Shown: in pieces, positions 25,701 through 34,640 of the stretch
Layout of the letters: each line of letters starts with the position of its first letter
Position numbering within the stretch: position 1 is the stretch's first letter
Source: CAYYKD01 sp964471825
Lineage (GTDB): Bacteria > Spirochaetota > GWE2-31-10 > CAYYKD01
DNA length: 35,352 nt
Reading direction: 5' to 3'
Assembly: GCA_964471825.1 (NCBI GenBank)
Contig: CAYYKD010000038.1
Location: forward strand, 1-35,352
Notes under the pieces: generated by a model
Seen by the model: the letters and a program-made list of their open reading frames with translations, nothing else
The model's database searches: none
What the model was told of the DNA's origin: nothing
Made by a program: the position numbers and the translations under genes

Positions 25701-28580
25701 TTACCGTATTTCAGGTGATTTACCGATTGTTTTAGTTAGAATAGAAAATCCTGATAATGTAGAATTGGTAAGTAAAATTGTTCATGCTCATGCTTTCTGG
25801 CAAATGAACGGTTTACCGGTTGACATTTTAATATGGAATGAAGATCACTCGGTTTACCGTGATGAAATGACACATAAGATCAATGGACTTATTGTAAAAA
25901 ATAGTCGTAATTCATCAAATCAGCCGGGTAACATTTTCGTACACCGTGCCGATCAGATGTCAGATGAAGATAAAATACTTATGCAATCAGTTGCACGGGT
26001 GATACTATCAGACAGAGCAGGTTCTCTTGAAGAACAAATTGATAGTTATTCACATATACGAATGTTACGACCAAATCTTATTCCGGTACGAAAAGTATCG
26101 CAGGAAAATACGGATGCCGGTCTTGATGAACGAACTGATCTGGTATATTATAATGGTTATGGCGGGTTCACTCGTGATGGAAGGGAATATGTAATACATG
26201 TTCGAAATAATAAAAAAACTCCTGCTCCGTGGGTTAATGTGCTTGCAAATAAGGACTTTGGAACGGTAATCTCTGAAAGCGGAAGTGGTTATACATGGAG
26301 CGAGAATGCTCATGAGTTTCGATTAACTCCATGGGGAAATGACCCTGTGACAGATGTCTCAGGTGAAGCAATCTATATACGGGATGAAGAAACCGGTGCT
26401 TTCTGGTCACCGACACCGTTTCCTGCACAGGGTGAGTCATTGTATATATCACGCCATGGTTTCGGGTATAGTATTTTTGAACATTTAGAAAACGGCATTT
26501 TTTCAGAATTAACCGTTTTTGTATCCCTCAATCATCCTGTAAAATTTACAAGTCTAAAAATTCGCAATAATTCAGGTCGCAAAAGATCACTTAGTGTGAC
26601 ATCTTACAATGAACTGGTCATGGGGACAGAAAGAGAAAAGTACCATATGCACATTCAGACTGAGGTTGACCCTAAAAGCGGTGCATTATTTGCTACTAAT
26701 CATTACAACAAAGAGTTCCCTTTACGCGTTGTTTTTATGGATACCAGTGAAAACACTCGTTTTGTCAGTGCAGATAGAGATGAATTCCTCGGTAGAAATG
26801 GCTCTCTGAATAAGCCAAAAGTAATGTATAAAGACAGGCTGTCTGGTAAAACCGGAGCGGGGTTGGATCCATGCGTTTCAATGCAGGTGAAATTTGACCT
26901 TTTTGACAGTGATGAAAAAGATCTGACATTCAGTTTTGGAGCAGGAAAAAACCCTGAAGATGCACGGGCAATATTACAACAATGTAATAGCAGTGCTTCA
27001 ATTCAACATGAACTTGAAGCTGTCTGGGAATACTGGAAATGTAGTCTTGGTGTCGTCTATGTTGAAACACCAGATGATTCTATAAATTTCCTGGTTAATG
27101 GATGGTTGCAGTATCAGATAATCTCCTGTCGATTATGGGGCCGTAGCGGTTTTTATCAGTCAGGCGGGGCTTACGGTTTCCGTGATCAACTTCAGGATGT
27201 AATGGCATTAACATATTCACATCCTACTATGGTAAGGGAAAAAATTTTGCAGTTTGCCGCTCATCAATTTACTGAAGGGGATGTTCTTCATTGGTGGCAT
27301 CCACCGCTCGGTCGGGGGATAAGAAGTCACTGTTCTGACGATTATTTGTGGCTTGCCTTTGTTACCTGTTTGTATGTCGATGAGATTGGTGACACCGGTG
27401 TTTTAGATGAAGTCGTTCAATTTCTAGATGGCCCGCCGGTTAAAAGTGGTGAGGAATCAAACTATGGTCTGCCCGGTGTTGCAGAACATTCAGGAACATT
27501 ATATGAACATTGCGTCATAGCGGTAAAAAACGCTCTTAAGTTTGGTGATCATGCTCTTCCGCTTATGGGGAGCGGTGACTGGAATGACGGTATGAATCTT
27601 GTCGGGCATGAGGGTAAAGGAGAGAGTGTCTGGCTTGCTTTCTTTTTATACAAGGTGCTTACTCAGATGGGTAGGATTGCACAATCAAGAGGTGATGTTG
27701 AAATGCACTCACTTTGTGTGACAGAGGCATCAAAACTATCAACGAATATTGAAACAAATGNNNNNNNNNNGCAGCCAGCCTTCGCATTGCCATAGAAGCA
27801 CAAGCCTGGGATGGAGCATGGTATTTGCGGGCATTTTATGATAATGGCGAATCTATGGGTTCATCGCTTAATACAGAATGCCGCATTGATGCTCTTCCAC
27901 AGTCTTGGTCAGTTATGTCCGGTGCAGCAAACACAGAGCGTTGCAAACAGGCTATGGAACAGGTTGACACACAGTTGGTTGATAGAAACAATGCACTTAT
28001 TAGGTTATTTACGCCTCCTTTTGATAAAGGGGATACTAATCCGGGATATATTAAGGGGTATGTACCCGGTGTGAGAGAAAATGGTGGTCAGTATACACAT
28101 GCAGCTATATGGACAACAATTGCGTTTGCTCTTTTAAAGGATAAGAATCGTGCATGGGAATTATTAAATATGATTAATCCTGTAAATCATAGCGACACAG
28201 CCGAGAAATGTGATGTCTATAAAGTTGAGCCCTTCGTTATGGCTGCTGATGTGTATGGAGGAGAGGTTAATGCCGGACGGGGCGGATGGACATGGTACAC
28301 CGGGTCTGCATCATGGATGTATCAACTTATTGTTAAACATCTTCTGGGGTTAAAACTTGAAGTTGACACACTATATTTCAAACCTTGCTTGCCGGATACC
28401 TGGCAGGAATATAAGCTTCACTATAGATTTAGGCAGACATTTTATCATATAACGATAAAGCGATCGGGAAAAGATGACAATGTGATCTCAATTTGTCTTG
28501 ACGGTGTTGATCAGAGCAACTGTAATATCCCGTTGAATGATGATGGAGTAGAACATAATGCAGAAGTTATAATCGGATAG
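19744..28580 (+). CDS. Cyclic beta-1,2-glucan synthase-like enzyme (GT84 + glucoamylase-like + GH94), interrupted by a scaffold gap
   Basis: A giant NdvB/Cgs-type inner-membrane enzyme making periplasmic beta-1,2-glucan. The layout is: a helical N-terminus, membrane helices at about 420-475, and a GT84 domain with DTD at 640-642, HD at 753-754 and RRRRWIRGDWQ at 785-795. Further helices span about 815-1000. Then come a glucoamylase-like domain (about 1010-1620), two GH94-type beta-sandwich regions (from about 1660 and 2137), and a GH94 catalytic barrel with GSGDWNDGMN at 2609-2618. The 10-N gap at 27761-27770 has the wrong length, so a naive frame stops at 27795. From 27771 the correct frame reads SLRIAIEAQAWDGAWYLRAFYDNG-like sequence (QAWDGAWYLRAFYDNG) and runs to 28580. 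The total is about 2940 residues, close to known NdvB proteins. AGGAG lies six bases before the ATG. The product could instead be a linear beta-1,2-glucan. Confidence 0.88.
27761..27770. other. Scaffold gap (10 N) causing an artificial frameshift
   Basis: Ten unresolved bases lie inside the glucan synthase gene. The reading frame before the gap differs from the clearly homologous frame after it, so the true gap length is not 10. Confidence 0.97.
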
Positions 28581-28608
28581 ATTTAATTATTGCACAAAGT
28601 GGAAGATT

Positions 28609-28787
28609 TTCACCACGAAGGACACGAAGGTAAGAGGGAATTTAGGATTAAGAGTTTTTCTTACTCTCTTGCTTCTCCCCCTATCTGTGTTCATCCGTGT
28701 TCATCTGCGGCTAAAGAAGAATTAACCGCTGATAAACGCCGATTAACGCCGATGAAGAAAAAGATTTAGGGTTAAGGGCTTAAAAAG
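28609..28787. repeat. Intergenic palindromic repeat, copy 1
   Basis: About 175 bp that recurs at 31644-31816. It contains a CACGAAGG direct repeat, a tandem GTGTTCATC element and the imperfect hairpin ATCTGCGGCTAA/TTAACCGCTGAT. It lies between the glucan synthase stop and the 3' end of secreted-protein copy A. No other gene is visible in 28581-28794. The motif style resembles short non-autonomous repeats seen in many environmental bacteria. Confidence 0.75.
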
Positions 28788-28794
28788 CGCTTAC

Positions 28795-29908
28795 CTAATT
28801 TCCCCCTGTACCGTAAGTGGTAACCAAAAAGTTATACTTTTGGGGAAGTGGGTTTTGTTGTAAAACATTACGAGCGTTTATTCCTAGTGTATCAGAGCTA
28901 AAGCGATTACCTAACGCCGGAGACATTTGATCCATAAACCTCAAGAGTGAAGATATTGCGTTTGGTATGTATTCGCTCTGTTGTCGCTTTGTATCATAAA
29001 GTGCTTTTATCCTTACCAAAACGCTATATTTCTCCTCTGTGGGGTTTAGGTAAAAATCGGTTATGGCCATCAGTTATTAGCGCCATAGGGTCCTCTGCCA
29101 TCCCTAAGCCTACCCAACGCTCGTATAGTAAGCCGGGTATAGTTTCGGTTTTGTTTCTAATAACATTAATTATCGTAGGGTTAAAGTCGCTGCTTTGGTT
29201 CATGCGGCTTATTAGCTGGTTTAGGTTGCTGCCGCTGATTTCACGATCTTCTTGCACACCATTAAAAAACCCTTGATATTTCATTACATACGAATTATCG
29301 CCATTTCTTTGTAGGACTGTACTATATGTTCTTCCTCCTCCATTTGCTACAAAACTAATAGTATTAAATTGCGCTTTTACCGTCTCGGCAATAACGGCTC
29401 TAACCCCTGCTCTAAAGGCATTTACCATTTGGATGCGGGTAGCACCTGTTCGTTCGCTTATGGTTTTCATTATTAAGTCGTAGCGAGCCAGTTGTTCGCT
29501 TTTATCGCTACCTGCCGGTGCGGCAAACTGGTAAGCCACCATTTTTTGGTACCACATGGCACCCAGCTTTATCCCCGCCTCTATTTTATTATTCTGCGGC
29601 AACACCTGCTCTATCTGCAACCTAGCCTGCACACACTGCACCTCTATTGGCGAGAAATAGGTGGCAGTAATGAATTCTTCGGGGGTATCAATGGTAATGG
29701 ATTTTTCTATTTCTCCATATTCCATTTGTGCCAAGAAGTCTATTATATCAATTGTTGATGACTTTACAGAAAAAGCTCCGCCTTTAAATCCGTAAGATCT
29801 TAAAATATCTGAAAAGCTTATCATAGGGCTTCCGGTTGTAATAGCATTCCCATAGAACGCGGTGGTGCAAACCATGATTAAAAGGATCGTTATTGTTATT
29901 TTTTTCAT
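28795..29908 (-). pseudogene. Secreted protein of unrecognised family, copy A (one-base frameshift)
   Basis: Residues 1-21 form a signal peptide (MKKITITILLIMVC...YGN). The first frame runs 29908-29024 (294 residues) and the second 29070-28795 (91 residues). Aligned with the intact copy B, the only disruption is one extra base in GGCC at 29065-29068, between LIT and ITDFYLNP. Repairing it gives 370 residues against 372 in copy B. The central block (YFSPIEVQC to about ISFVA) is almost identical to copy B at DNA level, while the N-terminus and the last third differ. The function is unknown; it is probably periplasmic or outer-surface. The start has GGAGAG, lying within a relic of an Rpn gene tail. 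It could be a sequencing indel rather than a true pseudogene. Confidence 0.75.
29346..29653. repeat. Near-identical internal block shared by copies A and B
   Basis: 308 bp that match 32382-32689 with one difference visible (A versus G in the GCC-TGC-RCA-CAC context). The flanking gene parts are much more divergent. Copy C also enters this block at the window edge. Confidence 0.85.
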
Positions 29909-29955
29909 TTTATCTCTCCTGATTGTATCTTTTGTACTTCCTCAACCACGAGGAG
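29909..29955 (-). pseudogene. Relic of an Rpn-type gene 3' end
   Basis: On the minus strand this reads ...VVEEVQKIQSGEIK-stop, matching the tail TIEEIEMIQSGEIQ of the Rpn gene at 30588. Its stop overlaps the ATG of copy A as ATGA, exactly as the intact Rpn gene overlaps vapB. It is too short for an independent gene. Confidence 0.6.
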
Positions 29956-29980
29956 TAGTATTTTCTCTTCTTATTTATGG

Positions 29981-30385
29981 TTAATTACTCTCCCAGTCCT
30001 CTATACTCAAGCCACTAATTCTACCAAACTCTTTTACATTATTTGTAACAAGAGTCAAATCATTCACCAATGCAACTGATGCTATTTGTAAGTCATAAGG
30101 ACCGATTGGAGTTCCCTTCATATCAAGCTCTGCTCTTAACTTTCCGCAGATTTCAGCGGCTTTATAGTCAAAGGATACTTCACCAAAATTATTTAAAAAA
30201 CTATTTATTTTTTCAAGAGTTTCATTCTGCTTATTGCTTTTATAAGCACCGTAAAACAACTCATATCTAACAACTGAACAAATACAAACATCGTTGAGAT
30301 CAACTGAATTTAATTTATTATAAATATTTGATGAGTTCCCTTTTAAATATTTAATGCATACATTTGTATCTAATAAATACTTCAT
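29981..30385 (-). CDS. vapC: PIN-domain ribonuclease toxin, VapC family
   Basis: Predicted Mg2+-dependent RNase toxin that cleaves tRNA or mRNA when not held by its antitoxin. The PIN acidic residues are Asp6 (LLDTNVC), Glu42 (YELFYG) and Asp98 (GPYDLQIA). The last position is Asn (LVTNNVKEF), common in VapC proteins. It has 134 residues, the normal length. The start overlaps the vapB stop by 4 bp (ATGA). It is the third gene of an Rpn-vapB-vapC operon. Confidence 0.9.
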   Translation of the reverse strand: MKYLLDTNVCIKYLKGNSSNIYNKLNSVDLNDVCICSVVRYELFYGAYKSNKQNETLEKINSFLNNFGEVSFDYKAAEICGKLRAELDMKGTPIGPYDLQIASVALVNDLTLVTNNVKEFGRISGLSIEDWESN

Positions 30386-30591
30386 AGCGGCTCTCGGATA
30401 TCAAAGTCATTTACCACAAACCTTTCGGGAAAATCCGGTATTGAACCATATAGCTTTGATATATCGTTTTTATGAATCTCAGGCCGATCATCCAATGCTA
30501 TTATGATAACCTCAGCTTTTTTATGTCTAAGATTTGAAGGAATTATTATGCTTTCCGGCAAATCATCATATATTTCTCTTACAGCATTCAT
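30382..30591 (-). CDS. vapB: VapB-type antitoxin
   Basis: A 69-residue protein immediately before vapC, as expected for the cognate antitoxin. The N-terminal part, MNAVREIYDDLPESIIIPSNLRHKKAEVIIIALDD (start MNAVREIYDDLPESIIIP), resembles the small AbrB/DUF2281-like antitoxins. The C-terminal part would thread into the toxin. It overlaps Rpn by 4 bp at its start and vapC by 4 bp at its end, so the three genes are translationally coupled. Confidence 0.82.
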   Translation of the reverse strand: MNAVREIYDDLPESIIIPSNLRHKKAEVIIIALDDRPEIHKNDISKLYGSIPDFPERFVVNDFDIREPL

Positions 30592-31502
30592 TGTATCTCT
30601 CCTGATTGTATCATCTCTATTTCCTCAATCGTCAAGCCGGTGATTTCAGCAATATCATCAATAGGGTAGCCTTTTTCAAGCATTCGCTTAGCAGATTCAA
30701 TCGCCTTCTGCTTCTCTCCTTTCTTAATCCCGATCTTCTCTCCTTTCTTAATGCCGATCTTTTCGCCATCATCAAAAGCGGTATCTATCATATCACGCGA
30801 GACTGCAACATCGATCAAGTACTCCTCATATCGCTTCCGTTTTGCATCATCCATCTTTAAGATATCGAGTTTGTCCTGAGCTGATTGTATGTTCTTGGAC
30901 TTAAACTCATCCTTGATCACTTCATTTTTAAGGAAATATATCCACTCATCAATATCGCTTTGAACTATTCCCTCAAACTTCTCAACCTCGATGATATAGT
31001 ACTCAGGAAATATATCTTTGATCTCAACTGTCTTATACACCCGGTCTTCCTTCCGCTTTAACTGCAATATCGTGTTAGAATGCACCCCCTTAAACTCAGT
31101 ATTGCCGTAATAAAGGTAGTCATCAACATTATTGCCAAAGATAAAATAGAGGATCGATATAGATATAACCTTTTTAACATTCTTAAAGTCCTCACCCAAC
31201 TTTAGATTCTCGGTGATAACCTTGGAAGTTCCATAGAGAAGTCTTTCAAGGTAATGTGTCTCGTGCGTATTCTGTATCTCAATGATCATCTGCGTGCCTG
31301 TACTGTCTTCGACAAGCATATCAACACGGTTAAACTTATCAAAATCCTCTTGTTGATTGGACTCAGACTCAAGTATCTTGATAATGTAAATATCCTGCTT
31401 TAACAATGCGGTCAAGAAACCCTCTATGACATCGTAGTTTGCTTTGTCCCTGAGTATATTTTTAATCGCCCAGTCAAACCGGACAAGTCGCTTTTCTTCC
31501 AT
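30588..31502 (-). CDS. Rpn family recombination-promoting nuclease / PD-(D/E)XK transposase-like protein
   Basis: A predicted DNA endonuclease of the Rpn (PDDEXK_2) family. The catalytic site shows Asp61 (NRVDMLVED), then Glu75-x-Gln77 (MIIEIQ), the usual D...ExQ form. The length is 304 residues. The C-terminal tail carries a 24-bp tandem duplication (30712-30735 and 30736-30759) encoding GEKIGIKK twice, then a short helical GYPIDDIAEITGLTIEEIE motif. GGAG lies before ATG 31502. It has a perfect consensus promoter (31538-31565). It is the first gene of the Rpn-vapB-vapC operon. Confidence 0.85.
   Translation of the reverse strand: MEEKRLVRFDWAIKNILRDKANYDVIEGFLTALLKQDIYIIKILESESNQQEDFDKFNRVDMLVEDSTGTQMIIEIQNTHETHYLERLLYGTSKVITENLKLGEDFKNVKKVISISILYFIFGNNVDDYLYYGNTEFKGVHSNTILQLKRKEDRVYKTVEIKDIFPEYYIIEVEKFEGIVQSDIDEWIYFLKNEVIKDEFKSKNIQSAQDKLDILKMDDAKRKRYEEYLIDVAVSRDMIDTAFDDGEKIGIKKGEKIGIKKGEKQKAIESAKRMLEKGYPIDDIAEITGLTIEEIEMIQSGEIQ
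30712..30759. repeat. 24-bp tandem duplication in the Rpn gene
   Basis: Two adjacent 24-bp units differ at one base, adding eight residues (one extra GEKIGIKK unit). Such tail repeats can vary in number by slippage. Confidence 0.9.
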
Positions 31503-31537
31503 AAGTAATCTCCAAGTTAAAGAAGTATCCAGTGTAG

Positions 31538-31565
31538 ATTATAGTAATTTTACTGGTTTTGTCAA
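31538..31565 (-). promoter_or_regulatory. Consensus sigma70 promoter of the Rpn-vapB-vapC operon
   Basis: Minus-strand -35 TTGACA (31565-31560), a 16-bp spacer and -10 TATAAT (31543-31538). Both hexamers are perfect. The start is expected about 30 bp before ATG 31502. Confidence 0.75.
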
Positions 31566-31643
31566 TATTTTGTTGTTCAATAATTTTTTGCTATTTCGAA
31601 TGACTCGACAGAGATGGAGAAATCTACACCGAAGCTAAGTGGT

Positions 31644-31816
31644 TTCACCACGAAGGTAAGAGAAGAGTTAGGATTAAGATGTTTTTCTTACTCCCATGCT
31701 TCTCCCCCCTATCTGTGTTCATCTGTGTTCATCTGCGGCTAAAGAAGAATTAACCGCTGATAAACGCCGATTAACGCTGATGAAGAAAAAGATTTAGGGT
31801 TAAGAGCTTAAAAAGT
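31644..31816. repeat. Intergenic palindromic repeat, copy 2
   Basis: Second copy of the element at 28609-28787, with the same order of motifs and scattered differences, including a missing GACACGAAGG unit. It ends immediately past the stop of copy B. Confidence 0.75.
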
Positions 31817-31822
31817 GTTCAA

Positions 31823-32941
31823 CTAAAAATAGTTACCTACCAGGCTATTGTATTCAGCAGGTAGTGGGTTTTGGCGGAAGAACTCGTTCCAACCTGGGTT
31901 AAAGTAAACCTTAACAGCCTCATTGTCAAAAAAGCTTCCTAGTACAGGAGATAGTTTTTTCATAAGGTGTATCATGTTTATAGCAGCTCTGCTTATGTAA
32001 TTGTCTTGAGTTCTATTTTGATCTAGTAAACATTGTATTCCCAAAAGTCTGTTCCAGGTAGTTTGGTTAGGGTTAAGATAAAAGTTGGTAATATCGCGGG
32101 TAATAAGTTCTAATGGGTCAGCTTTGTAGCCTTTGGCTTGCCAGTTGGCATATAGTATAGCCGGTATTTTAGTAGCTTCTTGTCTAATAACCCCAATTAT
32201 CGTAGGGTTAAAGTCGCTGCTTTGGTTCATGCGGCTTATTAGCTGGTTAAGGCTGCTGCCGCTGATTTCTTTTGTTTGCATTTTACTCATGTCGTCATCG
32301 AAGAAGCCCGTATAGCTCATTTTGTAACCGTTCTCATTGTCCCTTTGTAATACAATGTTATAAGCAAGACCAGCTGTATCGGCTACAAAACTAATAGTAT
32401 TAAATTGCGCTTTTACCGTCTCGGCAATAACGGCTCTAACCCCTGCTCTAAAGGCATTTACCATTTGGATGCGGGTAGCACCTGTTCGTTCGCTTATGGT
32501 TTTCATTATTAAGTCGTAGCGAGCCAGTTGTTCGCTTTTATCGCTACCTGCCGGTGCGGCAAACTGGTAAGCCACCATTTTTTGGTACCACATGGCACCC
32601 AGCTTTATCCCCGCCTCTATTTTATTATTCTGCGGCAACACCTGCTCTATCTGCAACCTAGCCTGCGCACACTGCACCTCTATTGGCGAAAAGTAGGTGG
32701 CAGTAATAAATTCCTCGGGGGTATCGATAGACGCTCCTTCTTCAATAGCTCCAAATTCTATATGACTCATAAAATCAACATCATTAACTATCTGTGAACT
32801 AGCAGAGAATTTTCCACCCTGAAAGCCATATTTGTTTAACATGATATTTACGCTTAACATTTGAATACCACTCGGAGTATTTCCATAAAGTAGAACCGCA
32901 AGCAGTGTTAAGAGTAGCACAAAAGTTGTTTTTTTATTCAT
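31823..32941 (-). CDS. Secreted protein of unrecognised family, copy B (intact)
   Basis: 372 residues with a signal peptide (MNKKTTFVLLLTLLAVLLYGN). The mature part starts with a conserved YGFQGGKFS motif. Then comes a highly conserved central region (ATYFSPIEVQCAQARLQIEQ, onward through KTISERTGATRIQMV to ISFVA) and a C-terminal region with EISGSSLNQLISRMNQSSDF and NFYLNPNQT. No domain is recognised, so no function is assigned. Secretion and envelope location are inferred from the signal peptide. It is related to copies A and C. AAGGAA precedes the ATG. The C-terminal 600 bp are almost identical to copy C. It is an intact member, unlike the frameshifted copy A. Confidence 0.8.
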   Translation of the reverse strand: MNKKTTFVLLLTLLAVLLYGNTPSGIQMLSVNIMLNKYGFQGGKFSASSQIVNDVDFMSHIEFGAIEEGASIDTPEEFITATYFSPIEVQCAQARLQIEQVLPQNNKIEAGIKLGAMWYQKMVAYQFAAPAGSDKSEQLARYDLIMKTISERTGATRIQMVNAFRAGVRAVIAETVKAQFNTISFVADTAGLAYNIVLQRDNENGYKMSYTGFFDDDMSKMQTKEISGSSLNQLISRMNQSSDFNPTIIGVIRQEATKIPAILYANWQAKGYKADPLELITRDITNFYLNPNQTTWNRLLGIQCLLDQNRTQDNYISRAAINMIHLMKKLSPVLGSFFDNEAVKVYFNPGWNEFFRQNPLPAEYNSLVGNYF

Positions 32942-32974
32942 TGTTAGTTCCTTTATTTCAAAATTAGCATATAA

Positions 32975-33060
32975 CTAACTATTCAGTCGTTTTTCATAAT
33001 CATTTTCAAGTTTTCTTGAGATTTCAACTACTTCAAGATACACATTTTCACTTCCTGCAA
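32975..33060 (-). pseudogene. Short coding-like tail past the AAA-ATPase gene
   Basis: In a frame different from that of the AAA-ATPase, the minus strand reads ENVYLEVVEISRKLENDYEK RLNS then stop. The composition is protein-like, with no convincing start. It may be a fragment of another gene or a frameshifted C-terminus. Confidence 0.3.
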
Positions 33061-34607
33061 AACTCAAATTGCACAATATTTCTCTTTTCCTTGCTAAACA
33101 CAATGCCCAGCTCAAAAACATTTTTGCCGGGTATATCGATATACTTCTGGGCATAGTTCATTTCCTGTATTTGCTTCAATGCCGAGTTTACATCTGACTC
33201 ATCCACTTCTTTCGGTGGAAGTTTGATCTCCATCACATAGATATTGTCACCAAGCATTACGGTCATATCAACCTGTCCGTGGTTTGTGATGTCCTCAGGT
33301 ATTATTTCACAATTTATTGCTGCAAAAAAGGCGTAGAGGACTGAAGCGTAATATCCCTCTGATTCCAAAAGATTATTGTTAGTGAAGTTGCGATATGGAA
33401 TTGCGGCGAATAACCGTTTAAATGTTTTTTCTAAAGCACTCATGTCACCTTTCATTAGTGCATCATAGGAACTTCGTTCATACTGGAGTTTTGCAACTGT
33501 CAGGTCAGTGTAACCGGAGATTAAATATTTATTAAATGATCTTTTTACTTCTATATTTGGATATGTCAATTTGTAAAGGATTTCGCCCATTTCTGCTATT
33601 ACTTTTTTTATTGTCAAATATCCTGTTTGAAACAATAGTGTTACCGGTTCAATTTTATCTATTTCAAATGAAGATAAGATCTCCTCACCGACAACAATAT
33701 TATCAAGGTCAGGTAAAAAGTATTCATTTTTTTGAAACAGTTTAATAAGGAAAGTTGGAGTTCCGGTTTCAAACCAGTAGTTTCTGTATAATTGGTCTTC
33801 GCTAATAAACAATAGAATATCAAAGGGATTATATACTTTTTCACCGAGGAAATTATAACCGTTGTACCATTTTTTTAATTCTTCCCAATCAACACCTGCA
33901 AGATGTTCGGCAAATGATGTTTGTAGGTCATTTTGTGTATATCCACAGATAGTAGCAAACTCTTTACTAAGGGTAATATCTTTTAGATTGTTAATGCCAC
34001 TAAAAATATTTACCTTACTAAACTTACTCACACCGGTTAAAAATACAAACTGCAGGTTTGCATCCTGTTCTTTGAGAACTGAGTAGAAATTTTTCAACCC
34101 ATCACGGATTTCGGCGATCATTTCGGGCTTCTCGATATTATCAAGGAGTGGTTTATCGTATTCATCAATTAGAACAACGACTTTTTCGTTAGAATGCAAT
34201 AATGCAGCTTTTATTAAGTTTGAAAATATCCCTGCAATATCACTATCCAGGTCAACATTAATGCCAAGCCGTTCTGCATTACTTTTAATAATATATAATA
34301 ATCTGATATCCAGTTCAGCTCTATTTCGTATTACCCCGCCGGCAAAGTCAACTTTGATAACCGGGTATTTTTTATCCCAGTTCCAGTTGTCGTATATATA
34401 CAAATCTTTGAATAACTCTTTATTACCTTCAAATATCTCCTTTAAAGTATCAACCAAAAGGCTTTTACCAAATCGTCTTGGTCGGGAGAGAAAATATCTG
34501 CCGGGATTGGCAAGTAATTTATGAGCGATATGAGTTTTATCTATGTATAGCATATTGTTATCAATGATTGTTTGAAGTGTATTAATACCTATTGGTAAAC
34601 TTTTCAT
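33048..34607 (-). CDS. AAA-ATPase-like protein with C-terminal PD-(D/E)XK nuclease domain
   Basis: A 519-residue protein of the AAA-ATPase_like plus PDDEXK_9 architecture, abundant in some spirochaetes, Bacteroidetes and host-associated bacteria. The N-terminal GINTLQTIIDNNMLYIDKT leads to a Walker A-like RPRRFGKS (42-49) and a Walker B IDEYDKP (147-153). The C-terminal nuclease-like motif is Asp447 (GQVDMTV) with Glu460-x-Lys462 (MEIKLP). All key residues are present, so it could be active. Its role is unproven (mobile element, defence or DNA repair). AAGGA lies nine bases before ATG 34607, with a strong promoter at 34641-34669. It stands between the near-identical copies B and C. Confidence 0.85.
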   Translation of the reverse strand: MKSLPIGINTLQTIIDNNMLYIDKTHIAHKLLANPGRYFLSRPRRFGKSLLVDTLKEIFEGNKELFKDLYIYDNWNWDKKYPVIKVDFAGGVIRNRAELDIRLLYIIKSNAERLGINVDLDSDIAGIFSNLIKAALLHSNEKVVVLIDEYDKPLLDNIEKPEMIAEIRDGLKNFYSVLKEQDANLQFVFLTGVSKFSKVNIFSGINNLKDITLSKEFATICGYTQNDLQTSFAEHLAGVDWEELKKWYNGYNFLGEKVYNPFDILLFISEDQLYRNYWFETGTPTFLIKLFQKNEYFLPDLDNIVVGEEILSSFEIDKIEPVTLLFQTGYLTIKKVIAEMGEILYKLTYPNIEVKRSFNKYLISGYTDLTVAKLQYERSSYDALMKGDMSALEKTFKRLFAAIPYRNFTNNNLLESEGYYASVLYAFFAAINCEIIPEDITNHGQVDMTVMLGDNIYVMEIKLPPKEVDESDVNSALKQIQEMNYAQKYIDIPGKNVFELGIVFSKEKRNIVQFEFCRK

Positions 34608-34640
34608 ATTATGTAATCCTTAGAGAGTTTCATAGATGAA

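Larger units (their letters stand above)
31503..31822. other. Intergenic region with the Rpn promoter and palindromic repeat copy 2
   Basis: 320 bp without a gene. It holds the consensus promoter for the Rpn operon near its left edge and the repeat at 31644-31816, which ends seven bases before the 3' end of copy B. Confidence 0.7.

Noticed and set aside
27811..28074. Separate small gene in the third frame after the gap
   Set aside because: The alternative frame in the same place encodes recognisable GH94 sequence continuing to 28580.
28795..29070. Independent 91-residue protein starting MAITDFYLNP
   Set aside because: It aligns with the C-terminus of copy B and is only separated by a one-base shift from the upstream frame.
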